From NCBI GenBank assembly GCA_017857755.1, contig JAFMCM010000008.1, forward strand, positions 1 through 53,743: DNA of 53,743 bases, written 5' to 3'. Position numbers and translations under genes: made by a program. Position 1 is the first letter of the stretch. Each line of letters begins with the position of its first letter. The notes under the pieces were generated by a model. The model was not told the origin of the DNA. It did no database searches and saw only the letters and a list, made by a program, of their open reading frames with translations. Below, piece after piece: positions 29,382 through 37,562 of this stretch. Origin of the DNA: Methylophilaceae bacterium (GTDB lineage Bacteria; Pseudomonadota; Gammaproteobacteria; Burkholderiales; Methylophilaceae).

Positions 29382-30125
29382 ATGACATTAGAAAATCAAA
29401 TTGCCTTAGTCACGGGCGCCAGTCGAGGAATTGGTGCAGCGATTGCGCAAACGCTAGGGCAGCAAGGGGCAACCGTTATTGGTACGGCAACGTCACCATC
29501 GGGCGCTGAAGCTATCACCAGTGCGCTTAAAAAAGCAGGTATTAAAGGCATGGGCGTTGCTCTGGACGTCAACAGTGCAGAACAAATTGAAACGGTATTA
29601 ACGCAAATTACCACATCGTTTGGTGCAGTTAGTATTTTAGTGAACAATGCTGGAATTACTAAAGATACTCTGATGATGCGTATGTCTGATGAGGATTGGG
29701 ATGCGGTTATTTCAACGAATCTGAGTTCAATTTATCGCATGAGCAAAGCGGTATTACGTCCGATGATGAAAGCGAGAACAGGTCGTATTATTAGCATATC
29801 AAGTGTCGTTGGTCATATGGGTAATGCTGGACAAGCGAATTATGCTGCAGCAAAAGCTGGTATGACTGGCTTTTCTAAATCATTAGCAACAGAAGTTGGT
29901 AGTAGAGGGATTACGGTCAATTGTGTGGCGCCAGGCTTTATTGAAACAGACATGACGGCTGAGTTACCTGAAGACATTAAAACCCAAATGTTGGCGCGCA
30001 TTCCATTAAACCGGTTAGGTCACGTAGAAGAAATTGCGGCCACAGTGGCATTTTTAGCTTCACCAAATGCAGCTTATATCTCAGGTGAAACCATTCATGT
30101 TAATGGCGGCATGTACATGGCCTAG
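29382..30125 (+). CDS. fabG: 3-oxoacyl-ACP reductase
   Basis: This short-chain dehydrogenase reduces 3-oxoacyl-ACP with NADPH. TGASRGIGAAIA forms the cofactor loop, NNAGIT follows, and the catalytic Ser-Tyr-Lys is in ISISSVVGHMGN ... NYAAAKAG (about residues 138-156). The length of 247 residues is typical. It starts 12 bases after fabD. Confidence 0.97.
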   Translation: MTLENQIALVTGASRGIGAAIAQTLGQQGATVIGTATSPSGAEAITSALKKAGIKGMGVALDVNSAEQIETVLTQITTSFGAVSILVNNAGITKDTLMMRMSDEDWDAVISTNLSSIYRMSKAVLRPMMKARTGRIISISSVVGHMGNAGQANYAAAKAGMTGFSKSLATEVGSRGITVNCVAPGFIETDMTAELPEDIKTQMLARIPLNRLGHVEEIAATVAFLASPNAAYISGETIHVNGGMYMA

Positions 30126-30143
30126 ACCGACAAAAATAATTTT

Positions 30144-30171
30144 TTGTATTCTGGTAGAGTTTTGCTAGAAT
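30144..30171 (+). promoter_or_regulatory. Possible extended -10 promoter of acpP
   Basis: TAGAAT (30166-30171) is preceded by TGC, making an extended -10 (TGnTAGAAT). A weak -35 TTGTAT (30144-30149) lies 16 bases upstream. acpP often has its own promoter because ACP is needed in large amount. Confidence 0.5.
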
Positions 30172-30217
30172 ACGCACTTAGCTGAATAAGCTAATTTTTA
30201 ATCAAAGGGGTAAACGG

Positions 30218-30454
30218 ATGTCTGACATCGAGCAACGCGTAAAAAAAATTGTTTGTGAACAGTTAGGTTCAAATGAAGCTGACGTAAAAAGCGAATCATC
30301 ATTTGTTGATGATTTAGGAGCTGATTCACTCGACACAGTTGAGTTAGTAATGGCATTGGAAGAGGAGTTTGATACTGAGATTCCAGATGAAGAAGCTGAA
30401 AAAATCACGACAGTTCAACTTGCAGTTGATTATATCAACGCAAACCTCAAATAA
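30218..30454 (+). CDS. acpP: Acyl carrier protein
   Basis: The 78-residue acidic protein carries acyl chains on a phosphopantetheine arm. The attachment serine is in [21 protein letters not shown] (Ser near residue 37). AAAGGGG is a strong ribosome binding site. It lies between fabG and fabF. Confidence 0.98.
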   Translation: MSDIEQRVKKIVCEQLGSNEADVKSESSFVDDLGADSLDTVELVMALEEEFDTEIPDEEAEKITTVQLAVDYINANLK

Positions 30455-30463
30455 ATTCAAAAC

Positions 30464-30489
30464 AATCAGCTCTTGTAAGAGGGCTGATT
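30464..30489 (+). promoter_or_regulatory. Hairpin between acpP and fabF
   Basis: AATCAGC (30464-30470) pairs with GCTGATT (30483-30489), with CTT/AAG pairing inside. It ends nine bases before the fabF ATG and contains the purine stretch AAGAGGG that could act in ribosome binding, so it may lower fabF expression relative to acpP or stabilise acpP mRNA. Confidence 0.45.
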
Positions 30490-30498
30490 TCTAAAATT

Positions 30499-31731
30499 AT
30501 GTCTAAACGTAGAGTCGTTATTACTGGCTTAGGCGTGGTTTCTCCTATCGGCATAGGCGTTAACACAGCTTGGCAAAACCTAATCGCAGGCAAGTCTGGC
30601 ATTACTCGCATCTCAAAATTTGATCCAAGTAATTTTGCTTGCCAAATTGCTGGTGAAGTGAAGGACTTTAACGTCGAAGATTTTATGCCGGCAAAAGATG
30701 CGCGCCGCATGGATACTTTTATCCAGTACGGATTAGCAGCTGGTATTGAAGCGTTTAACGATAGTGGGTTAGTCGTAACTGAAGAAAATGCAGAGCGTAT
30801 AGGGGTTGAAATTGGCTCTGGTATTGGCGGTCTTGCAACGATTGAAGCGACTAATGACAACTTTGATGCTGGTGGTCCACGCAAAATTTCACCTTTTTTT
30901 ATTCCTGGCACCATCATTAATATGATTTCAGGCAACTTAAGTATTATGTTTGGCTTAAAAGGTCCAAATGTTGCCGTTGTTACCGCCTGTACCACAGGCA
31001 CACATTGTATTGGTGATGCTGCCCGCATGGTGGAATATGGTGATGCAGATGTTATGATTGCAGGTGGTGCTGAAGCAGCAATTACAGAATTGGCTATTGG
31101 CGGATTCTCTTCTGCAAAAGCACTTTCTACACGCAACGATGATCCAGCAACAGCTAGCCGCCCTTGGGATACGGGGCGTGATGGGTTTGTTATGGGTGAG
31201 GGCGCTGGTGTGATGGTGTTGGAAGAATATGAGCATGCAAAAGCACGTGGTGCAAAAATCTATGCTGAACTCGCTGGGTATGGGATGAGTGCAGATGCTT
31301 ATCATATGACTGCTCCCAATATGGATGGACCACGTCGCTCAATGCTCAATGCACTTAAAAATGCAGGTGCAAACCCCAGTGATGTCTGTTTTATGAACGC
31401 ACACGGCACATCAACTCCATTAGGTGATGTTAATGAGTCAAATGCGATTAAAGCCACATTTGGTGAGCACGCACATCAGCTAGTGATCAACTCTACTAAA
31501 TCAATGACAGGTCACTTGCTAGGTGGCGCTGGTGGTTTAGAATCTGTTTTTACCGTTTTATCCCTTTATAATCAAATATCACCGCCAACAATCAATATTT
31601 TTGAGCAAGATCCAGAATGTGATTTAGATTATTGTGCCAATACAGCGCGTGACCTGAAAATTGAATATGCCTTGAAAAACAACTTTGGTTTTGGTGGCAC
31701 AAACGGATCTTTAGTTTTCAAAAAAGTATAA
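30499..31731 (+). CDS. fabF: 3-oxoacyl-ACP synthase II
   Basis: FabF elongates acyl-ACP with malonyl-ACP. The catalytic cysteine is in VVTACTTGTHCIGDAA (about residue 163), and the histidines are in NAHGTSTPLGD and KSMTGHLLGGAGG. The C-terminus NNFGFGGTNGSLVFKK is standard. The protein has 410 residues. A terminator directly follows. Confidence 0.97.
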   Translation: MSKRRVVITGLGVVSPIGIGVNTAWQNLIAGKSGITRISKFDPSNFACQIAGEVKDFNVEDFMPAKDARRMDTFIQYGLAAGIEAFNDSGLVVTEENAERIGVEIGSGIGGLATIEATNDNFDAGGPRKISPFFIPGTIINMISGNLSIMFGLKGPNVAVVTACTTGTHCIGDAARMVEYGDADVMIAGGAEAAITELAIGGFSSAKALSTRNDDPATASRPWDTGRDGFVMGEGAGVMVLEEYEHAKARGAKIYAELAGYGMSADAYHMTAPNMDGPRRSMLNALKNAGANPSDVCFMNAHGTSTPLGDVNESNAIKATFGEHAHQLVINSTKSMTGHLLGGAGGLESVFTVLSLYNQISPPTINIFEQDPECDLDYCANTARDLKIEYALKNNFGFGGTNGSLVFKKV

Positions 31732-31746
31732 GTTGATTGATGTTGT

Positions 31747-31782
31747 AAAAAAGCCTGCACAATTGTTGTGACAGGCTTTTTT
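31747..31782 (+). terminator. Rho-independent terminator after fabF
   Basis: GCCTG-CACAA / TTGTG-A-CAGGC with a 3-base loop, flanked by AAAAAA and TTTTTT, forms a very stable hairpin (31747-31782) that could work in both directions. It lies 30 bases before pabC, which must have another source of transcription or rely on readthrough. Confidence 0.9.
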
Positions 31783-31812
31783 GTTGTCTCTCGCTATGGT
31801 TTAATGTGGGCT

Positions 31813-32634
31813 ATGCAAATCAATCAATCAACCCTTATCAATGGCAGTTTTAATGGTGTTATTTCAGCGCTTGATAGAGGTTTTTCTTATGGTGATGGTG
31901 TGTTCAGGACAATTAAAGTCGTTCAAGGCTTACCTGAACATTGGCCTGTACACTACCAAACCTTAGTAAAGGACTGTAGTGCGATTGGCATTGTTTGTCC
32001 AAGCGCGGATGACTTGATTAATGATTTTAAGCAACTGTTCTCGATTGATGAGTCAGTTGCAGTCGCTAAAATTATTGTCACGCGCGGGGAAGGGGAACGT
32101 GGTTATAATCCACCAGCAGTGACTCACCCGATGCGCGTGATGATTAAATCGAAACTACCTAACTACCCACAGGCTAACTTTGATGATGGTGTTGCGTTAC
32201 ATCTTTGCGAAACTCGTATCGCTCATCAACCAAGGCTTGCTGGTGTTAAGCACCTAAATCGATTAGAAAACGTGCTTGCACGCATGGAATGGCAAGATCC
32301 TTTAGTCGCTGATGGCGTTATGTTGGATGTTGTTGGCAATGTGATTGAATGTACAGCAGCTAATATTTTTGCACGTTATGGTAACTTGCTGATTACACCT
32401 AAACTCGATCAATGTGGTGTTGCAGGGATTACTCGACATCAAATTTTAAATCGAGCCATGCATCTAAAATTGCAAACAGCTGTAGAAACTTTTGATTTAA
32501 ACAAACTATTGGCAGCTGATGAAATCATCATTTGTAATAGCTTATTTGGTGCATGGCAAGTCCGACAATTCAATCATCAGCATTGGAAAAAACAAACCCT
32601 AGCCAGTCATTTACGTGAAGCATTGCACTCATGA
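31813..32634 (+). CDS. pabC: Aminodeoxychorismate lyase
   Basis: A fold-type IV PLP enzyme that makes 4-aminobenzoate for folate. LDRGFSYGDGVFRTIKV near the N-terminus, GVKHLNRLENVLARMEW with the PLP lysine (about residue 142), and the C-terminal DEIIICNSLFGAWQVRQF are typical of PabC. I start at ATG 31813, giving 273 residues; the frame is open upstream into the fabF terminator. The stop overlaps mltG by four bases (ATGA). Confidence 0.92.
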   Translation: MQINQSTLINGSFNGVISALDRGFSYGDGVFRTIKVVQGLPEHWPVHYQTLVKDCSAIGIVCPSADDLINDFKQLFSIDESVAVAKIIVTRGEGERGYNPPAVTHPMRVMIKSKLPNYPQANFDDGVALHLCETRIAHQPRLAGVKHLNRLENVLARMEWQDPLVADGVMLDVVGNVIECTAANIFARYGNLLITPKLDQCGVAGITRHQILNRAMHLKLQTAVETFDLNKLLAADEIIICNSLFGAWQVRQFNHQHWKKQTLASHLREALHS

Positions 32635-33626
32635 AAAGATTGCTTATTACTGCGGTTGCCGCCACTGTATTAGGTTTACTGATTTTTTTAATCTATTTAG
32701 ACCATTATGCAAAATCACCCTTACTCTTAGCAGATGCTACGCAAACTTTTTCAATTAAGCCTAAAAGCGGATTGACCAGTGTCGCCAATCAATTAGTTAA
32801 TCAAGGTGTAATTGAGAGTGCACTACCGTTTGTTTTACTCGCGCGCAGTCTTAATAAAGCGTCATCCTTGCAAGCTGGCGACTATACTTTAGAGCAAGGT
32901 ATCACGCCGCTAGCGTTGTTAACTGCTTTGAGTAAGGGAAAAAGAATGCAAGCTAAAATCACCTTTATTGAGGGTAAAACCTTTAAAGATATGCGTACAA
33001 AATTAACAAGTCATTCTGCAATTCATCATACGATAGCAAAAGCATCCGAGGCAGAAATCATGGCTCTAATTGGGGTAAAACAAAATCACCTTGAAGGCTT
33101 GTTTTTCCCTGATACTTATTATTTTGATCAAGGAACTGATGACATTGTCATTTTAAAACGAGCTTATCAAACCATGCTGGAAAAGCTTGAAACTGCTTGG
33201 CAACATAAAGCACCAGACTTGCCTTATCAAAATAGACATGAGGCTTTGATTATGGCTTCTATTATTGAAAAAGAAACAGGTAAAGCATCAGAACGGCCAA
33301 TGATTGCAGGTGTTTTTATTAACCGATTAAGAATAGGGATGCGTTTACAAACTGATCCAACAGTTATTTACGGCATGGGTGAACAGTTTAAAGGTAACAT
33401 CCGTCGTAAAGACTTGCTAACAGATACGCCTTATAACACCTATACTCGGGATGGCTTGCCGCCAACACCTATTGCCATGCCAAGCTTAGCGGCAATTAAT
33501 GCGGCGCTACACCCAGCTGCAACGAATGCACTTTATTTTGTCGGAAAAGGTGATGGTAGTCACGCATTCTCTCATTCGCTAAGTGAGCATAATCGAGCTG
33601 TAGCAAAGTATCAGCTTAAACATTAA
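32631..33626 (+). CDS. mltG: Endolytic murein transglycosylase MltG (YceG)
   Basis: MltG cuts nascent glycan strands in the periplasm. A single N-terminal membrane anchor (residues 5-23), then a LysM-like subdomain, then the catalytic domain with HEALIMASIIEKETG (catalytic Glu near residue 211), RLQTDPTVIYG and YNTYTRDGLPPTPI. The length of 331 residues is normal. It is coupled to pabC and followed by tmk, the conserved yceG-tmk-holB order. Confidence 0.96.
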   Translation: MKRLLITAVAATVLGLLIFLIYLDHYAKSPLLLADATQTFSIKPKSGLTSVANQLVNQGVIESALPFVLLARSLNKASSLQAGDYTLEQGITPLALLTALSKGKRMQAKITFIEGKTFKDMRTKLTSHSAIHHTIAKASEAEIMALIGVKQNHLEGLFFPDTYYFDQGTDDIVILKRAYQTMLEKLETAWQHKAPDLPYQNRHEALIMASIIEKETGKASERPMIAGVFINRLRIGMRLQTDPTVIYGMGEQFKGNIRRKDLLTDTPYNTYTRDGLPPTPIAMPSLAAINAALHPAATNALYFVGKGDGSHAFSHSLSEHNRAVAKYQLKH

Positions 33627-33645
33627 CCAAATAAGCAAATAAGCA

Positions 33646-34269
33646 ATGACTAAAATAGGTAAATTTATCACGTTAGAGGGAATGGATGGAGCAGGCAAAA
33701 GCACGCACATCCCCGATATCGTGCGCCTTATTGAGGCAAAAGGACAAACCGTTGTTTGTACACGTGAGCCAGGTGGAACGCCTTTGGCAGAAGAATTACG
33801 TGAAATATTATTACATCAGTCCATGCATGCGGAAACAGAAACATTGTTAATGTTTGCCGCTCGTAGAGAGCATATTGAACAGGTGATTTCACCAGCTATT
33901 GCGCGTGGCGATTGTGTACTATCTGATCGATTTACTGATGCAACATACGCTTATCAGTCTGGTGCAAAAGCGGTCTGTGTAGAGAAAATTCATGTGTTAG
34001 AAAATTGGGTGCAAGGTGAGTTGCAGCCTGACATGACCTTACTTTTTGATGTGCCAGTTGAAGTGAGTATTGCGCGTTTAGCTTCGGCGAGGGTACCTGA
34101 TAAGTTTGAGCGAGAGGGTGCTGATTTTTTTGCAAAACTGCGCAATGCTTATCTCAATCGCGCTAGAGAGAATCCAACTCGCTTTCGAATTATTGATGCC
34201 AATCAAGCACTGGATGTTGTGAAACAAGATGTGAAAGTAATAGTTGAAGAATTCTTATCAACTATATGA
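33646..34269 (+). CDS. tmk: Thymidylate kinase
   Basis: The enzyme phosphorylates dTMP to dTDP. The P-loop is [10 protein letters not shown] (about residues 11-20), the DR motif is [15 protein letters not shown], and the lid region is near [24 protein letters not shown]. The length is 207 residues. It lies between mltG and holB. Confidence 0.97.
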   Translation: MTKIGKFITLEGMDGAGKSTHIPDIVRLIEAKGQTVVCTREPGGTPLAEELREILLHQSMHAETETLLMFAARREHIEQVISPAIARGDCVLSDRFTDATYAYQSGAKAVCVEKIHVLENWVQGELQPDMTLLFDVPVEVSIARLASARVPDKFEREGADFFAKLRNAYLNRARENPTRFRIIDANQALDVVKQDVKVIVEEFLSTI

Positions 34270-34276
34270 TATTAAA

Positions 34277-35257
34277 ATGATTTATTCTTGGCAGAAATCA
34301 CAGTGGCACCATCTTATGCAGCGTAAGGCTATGTTGCCGCATGCTATTTTATTACGCGGTGGCGCAGGAATTGGTAAGGATGATTTTGCTTTGCATTTAG
34401 CACAGGCGCTATTGTGTCATCAAGCTGGCGAGGAATCTGCCTGTGGCACCTGTTCAAGTTGCCTATGGTTTCAAGAAGATGCCCATCCTGATTTTAAATG
34501 CATCACGCCAACAGACGATTCTGAAGATACGGCGAGTAAGAAAAAAACCAAAAAAACACAAATTTCAGTGGCTCAAATTAGACAACTTTATGCGTTTTTG
34601 AGCCTATCAACACATCAAGTGCAAGGTAAGCGGATTATTTTAATTTCTCCTGCAGAAGCATTAAATCTCAATGCTGCCAATGCATTGCTAAAAATGCTCG
34701 AAGAGCCACCAGCAAACACTTTATTTTTACTGGTTGCTAGTCAACCACAGCGTTTATTAGCAACTATCATCAGTCGTTGCCAAGTACTTAATTTTTCTAT
34801 ACCACCAAAACATGATGCGATTGAATGGTTACGTAGCCAGCAGGTGAGCAATCCTCAAACGCTATTGACCTATGCTGGCGGTGCGCCATTAGCGGCACTT
34901 AGAATAGAGGGACAGCTAGCGGTTAATCAGCAATTGATTCAACAGCTTTCTAAAGGTAGAAAGCTTGACCCTTTTTCTACTGCTCCCCTGTTTTTAGCCA
35001 GCGGAATGGAGCGTGCGGTTGATGTGATTCAAAAATGGATATTTGATTTACTTCATTTTAGACTAACCAATACGGTCCATTATCATGCTCAACAGTTACA
35101 GGCTTTGCAAGTTTTGGCTAAAAGCGTAAACTTAGGTGGTTTATTGCAATTTGAACGCAGTCTGCTTGAAGCGAAAAAATCTGCTAACCATCCCTTAAGT
35201 AATGAAATGCAGTTAGAACAATTACTATTGCAATACGTCCATGTATTCAATATCTAA
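34277..35257 (+). CDS. holB: DNA polymerase III subunit delta prime
   Basis: A clamp-loader subunit of the AAA+ class. The modified P-loop is LLRGGAGIGKDDFA, and a zinc-binding module follows with CHQ ... CGTCSSC (about residues 46-63). ANALLKMLEEPPANTLFLL and ISRCQVL are standard. A Lys-rich insertion (KKKTKKT) lies near residue 90. I use ATG 34277 (326 residues); the TTG at 34244 would overlap tmk. Only weak ribosome binding is visible. Confidence 0.93.
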   Translation: MIYSWQKSQWHHLMQRKAMLPHAILLRGGAGIGKDDFALHLAQALLCHQAGEESACGTCSSCLWFQEDAHPDFKCITPTDDSEDTASKKKTKKTQISVAQIRQLYAFLSLSTHQVQGKRIILISPAEALNLNAANALLKMLEEPPANTLFLLVASQPQRLLATIISRCQVLNFSIPPKHDAIEWLRSQQVSNPQTLLTYAGGAPLAALRIEGQLAVNQQLIQQLSKGRKLDPFSTAPLFLASGMERAVDVIQKWIFDLLHFRLTNTVHYHAQQLQALQVLAKSVNLGGLLQFERSLLEAKKSANHPLSNEMQLEQLLLQYVHVFNI

Positions 35258-35362
35258 TGTTAAAAAAAAATGAGAAGAGTGTTTAATTGAATTTAGATTT
35301 TGGAATCAAACCCTTAATAGAAAAATCTGCTGTGCTGTCGGTAGCCAGCAGTGGAAATGATG

Positions 35363-36139
35363 ATGTTTGTTGACTCACACTGCCACCTTAACTTCCCAGA
35401 GTTATCCCAAAATATACTATCAGTTAGACAGTTAATGCATGACGAAAAAATTGGTCACGCTCTATGTGTCTGTGTTACGTTAGATAAATTTCCTGAAGTG
35501 CTGAGCCTTGCTGAGCAGTTTGAGAATTTTTATGCTTCCGTAGGCGTGCACCCTGATTATGAAAATATACAAGAGCCAACAGTACATCAACTGGTTGAGC
35601 TAGCCGAGCATTCAAAGGTGGTAGCCATCGGTGAAACAGGCTTGGATTATTTTCGATTAACTGGCGATTTGGAATGGCAACGTGAGCGCTTTCGAACCCA
35701 TATCCGTGCAGCAATTATTGCACAAAAACCATTGATTATTCATACTCGAAAAGCAGTTGATGATACGCTTAATATTATGCGAGAAGAGGGCGCCGAACGG
35801 ATTGGTGGTGTGTTGCATTGCTTTACTGAAAGTTTAGAAATGGCGCTAGCAGCAATAGAAATGGGCTTTTATATTTCTTTTTCAGGTATTGTTACTTTTA
35901 AAAATGCATTAGAAATCAAAGAGGTAGCAAAAATGATACCCCTTAATCGAATGCTTATTGAGACAGATTCGCCTTACTTAGCCCCAACACCATTTCGTGG
36001 CCAAACCAATCAACCTGCTTATGTGAAATATGTAGCGCAAGAGATTGCACAGTTACGCGGAATCAGCTTGGAAGCAGTTGCGGAGGCCACAACAGCTAAT
36101 TTTTTCACCTTGTTTAAACAAGCACGTAGCATTGCTTAA
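35363..36139 (+). CDS. TatD family metal-dependent hydrolase (DNase)
   Basis: The metal ligands are in FVDSHCHLNF at the start, VAIGETGLDYF (about residue 90), PLIIHTRKAVDD, GVLHCFTES and LIETDSPYLAP. TatD proteins are 3'-5' exonucleases. By neighbourhood (tmk-holB-tatD) this is the YcfH-type member rather than TatD proper. ATG codons at 35357, 35360 and 35363 and a GTG at 35351 compete; GGAA at 35353-35356 best fits 35363. Length is about 258 residues. Confidence 0.93.
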   Translation: MFVDSHCHLNFPELSQNILSVRQLMHDEKIGHALCVCVTLDKFPEVLSLAEQFENFYASVGVHPDYENIQEPTVHQLVELAEHSKVVAIGETGLDYFRLTGDLEWQRERFRTHIRAAIIAQKPLIIHTRKAVDDTLNIMREEGAERIGGVLHCFTESLEMALAAIEMGFYISFSGIVTFKNALEIKEVAKMIPLNRMLIETDSPYLAPTPFRGQTNQPAYVKYVAQEIAQLRGISLEAVAEATTANFFTLFKQARSIA

Positions 36140-36906
36140 TGATGCAATTAACGATATTAGGTGCAGGTTCTAGCGCGGGTACACCTGCAATTGGGTGCGA
36201 GTGTGTAACATGTAGGTCAATAAATCCGCGCAATAAAAGAACGCGTTGTTCCAGCATCATTACATTAGCCTCAGGTGAAAATATTCTCATTGATACAGGT
36301 CCTGATTTACGCCTACAGGCCTTAAGAGAAGATATTTGCAGAGTTGATGCCGTCCTTTATACCCATACCCATGCAGATCATTTGCATGGGATTGATGATT
36401 TGCGCGGCTTTTGTCAAATCAATCGTAAACAAATCCCGCTATATGCTTATAAGGAAGCGGTAGCGCATATCAAAGAAAAATTTGGTTACACATTACGTGA
36501 ACCTTGTGATTATTGGGATTTGCCTGTGTTGAGCTTGCATGAAGTTGAAGCGCCTTTTGAATTGTTCGGCACTCTGATAACGCCGATTCCTATTATGCAC
36601 GGCCGTATGCAAATCAATGCCTATCGTATTGGAAACATCGCTTATATGACGGACGTGTCATCCATTCCAGCATCTTCAATGCCGCTGCTAGCCGATTTAG
36701 ACTTACTTTTAATCGATTGTTTACGCATAAAACCACATCCAACTCATATTAATATTGAACAAAGTTTAGACTACATAGGTCAGATTAACGCGAAACAAAA
36801 TATTTTGATTCATATGACACATGAATTAGAATATGAAGCTTTAAGCAAAAAGCTGCCTAGTCACGTTTCAGTTGGCTATGATGGAATGAAAGTTCAAATT
36901 AACTAA
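36139..36906 (+). CDS. Metallo-beta-lactamase fold hydrolase, PhnP-like
   Basis: The protein of 255 residues has the HTHADHLHGID motif (about residues 76-86) and a second set of ligands in PIMHGR and IDCLR ... HMTHE. The N-terminal GCECVTCRSINPRNKRTRC resembles the extra cysteine zinc site of PhnP phosphodiesterases. No phosphonate genes are nearby, so a phosphodiesterase activity on an unknown substrate is as far as one can go. The start shares one base with the tatD stop (TAATG). Confidence 0.85.
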   Translation: MMQLTILGAGSSAGTPAIGCECVTCRSINPRNKRTRCSSIITLASGENILIDTGPDLRLQALREDICRVDAVLYTHTHADHLHGIDDLRGFCQINRKQIPLYAYKEAVAHIKEKFGYTLREPCDYWDLPVLSLHEVEAPFELFGTLITPIPIMHGRMQINAYRIGNIAYMTDVSSIPASSMPLLADLDLLLIDCLRIKPHPTHINIEQSLDYIGQINAKQNILIHMTHELEYEALSKKLPSHVSVGYDGMKVQIN

Positions 36907-36963
36907 TCATCTCAACGAAATAGCAGTCAAATCGTTTATCCGCAAACTATTTAGGGAAATACA

Positions 36964-37338
36964 ATGAATTTTAATGCATTTAAAAAATTAAGCTTTAGCA
37001 TAGCTTTTACTACAATTGCTTTTGTAGGGCTAGCCAGCGCTGCAGGTAATACTTACACAGAGAACGAATTCTTGAATAACTTTAGTGGTAAAACAAAAAA
37101 AGTTGTCATGAATAAATTAGGCAAACCATTAAAAAAACAAATGGCTGTTAAGCCAACAAACGCAGAAAAAGTAACTGGGAAAACATTCAAAACGGATAAA
37201 AATTCTAAGCCAGTCAAAGTTGAGATGTGGTACTACAGTGGGATTGTGAAATATGATCCAACGCATGCTTACAAAGAGATTGAAATTACTTTTGTTAATG
37301 ATAATGTTGCCAATATTGCTTTTTTCAACAATCGATAA
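36964..37338 (+). CDS. Secreted protein of unknown function, SmpA/BamE-like fold possible
   Basis: The 124-residue protein has a clear signal peptide (basic start, hydrophobic residues 10-24, cleavage after LASA near residue 26). The mature part is rich in Lys and Asn. VVMNKLGKPLKK, then MWYYSG, then EIEITFVNDNVANIAFF follows the pattern of SmpA/OmlA-like domains (helix with LGxP, strand with W-Y-Y, strand ending in F-x-N-x-x-V). That fold is inferred; there is no lipobox. A GGGAAA sequence precedes the ATG and a terminator follows, so it is a single gene. It sits about 100 bases left of the dif site. Confidence 0.7.
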   Translation: MNFNAFKKLSFSIAFTTIAFVGLASAAGNTYTENEFLNNFSGKTKKVVMNKLGKPLKKQMAVKPTNAEKVTGKTFKTDKNSKPVKVEMWYYSGIVKYDPTHAYKEIEITFVNDNVANIAFFNNR

Positions 37339-37356
37339 TTGAATTCATCTTAAGTT

Positions 37357-37383
37357 AAAAGCCGTCAAACGACGGCTTTTTTA
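37357..37383 (+). terminator. Rho-independent terminator after the secreted protein gene
   Basis: A perfect 10-bp stem, AAAAGCCGTC / GACGGCTTTT, with loop AAAC (37357-37380) followed by further T residues. It ends 52 bases before the dif site. Confidence 0.93.
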
Positions 37384-37434
37384 TCATCTACGTGATAGAA
37401 GTGTGAGAGTTTCTGCTTTCAATCTCAATATATA

Positions 37435-37462
37435 ACTTCGCATAATGTATATTATGTTAAAT
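37435..37462. other. dif: Chromosomal dif site (XerC/XerD recombination, replication terminus)
   Basis: Recalled E. coli dif matches 25 of 28 bases. The left (XerC) arm ACTTCGCATAA matches at 8 of 11. The centre TGTATA and the right (XerD) arm TTATGTTAAAT match at every position. The two arms form the expected imperfect inverted repeat (GCATAA / TTATGT) around the 6-base centre. XerC and XerD resolve chromosome dimers here with FtsK. It lies in a 224-base gap between a terminator and the next gene. I see no second copy, which argues for the chromosomal site rather than an integrated element. Family knowledge plus near-identity make this confident; function is inferred. Confidence 0.93.
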
Positions 37463-37562
37463 AGTAGATAAATGATCGTTCATACTTGAATAATTGAACC
37501 CTCTAATGAAAGCATAATCTATTACAATGTTGATATTTAAAAATAAGTGATTAAAGATAAAC

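Noticed and set aside
37432-37450. Similarity to a loxP half-site (18 of 19 bases)
   Set aside because: The match covers only one arm and part of the spacer, and the right arm fails. The stretch is explained far better by the dif site, which matches on both sides of the centre.
37339-37562. Integrated element using the dif site (IMEX or phage)
   Set aside because: I see only one dif copy, no integrase or element genes, and normal housekeeping genes on both sides.
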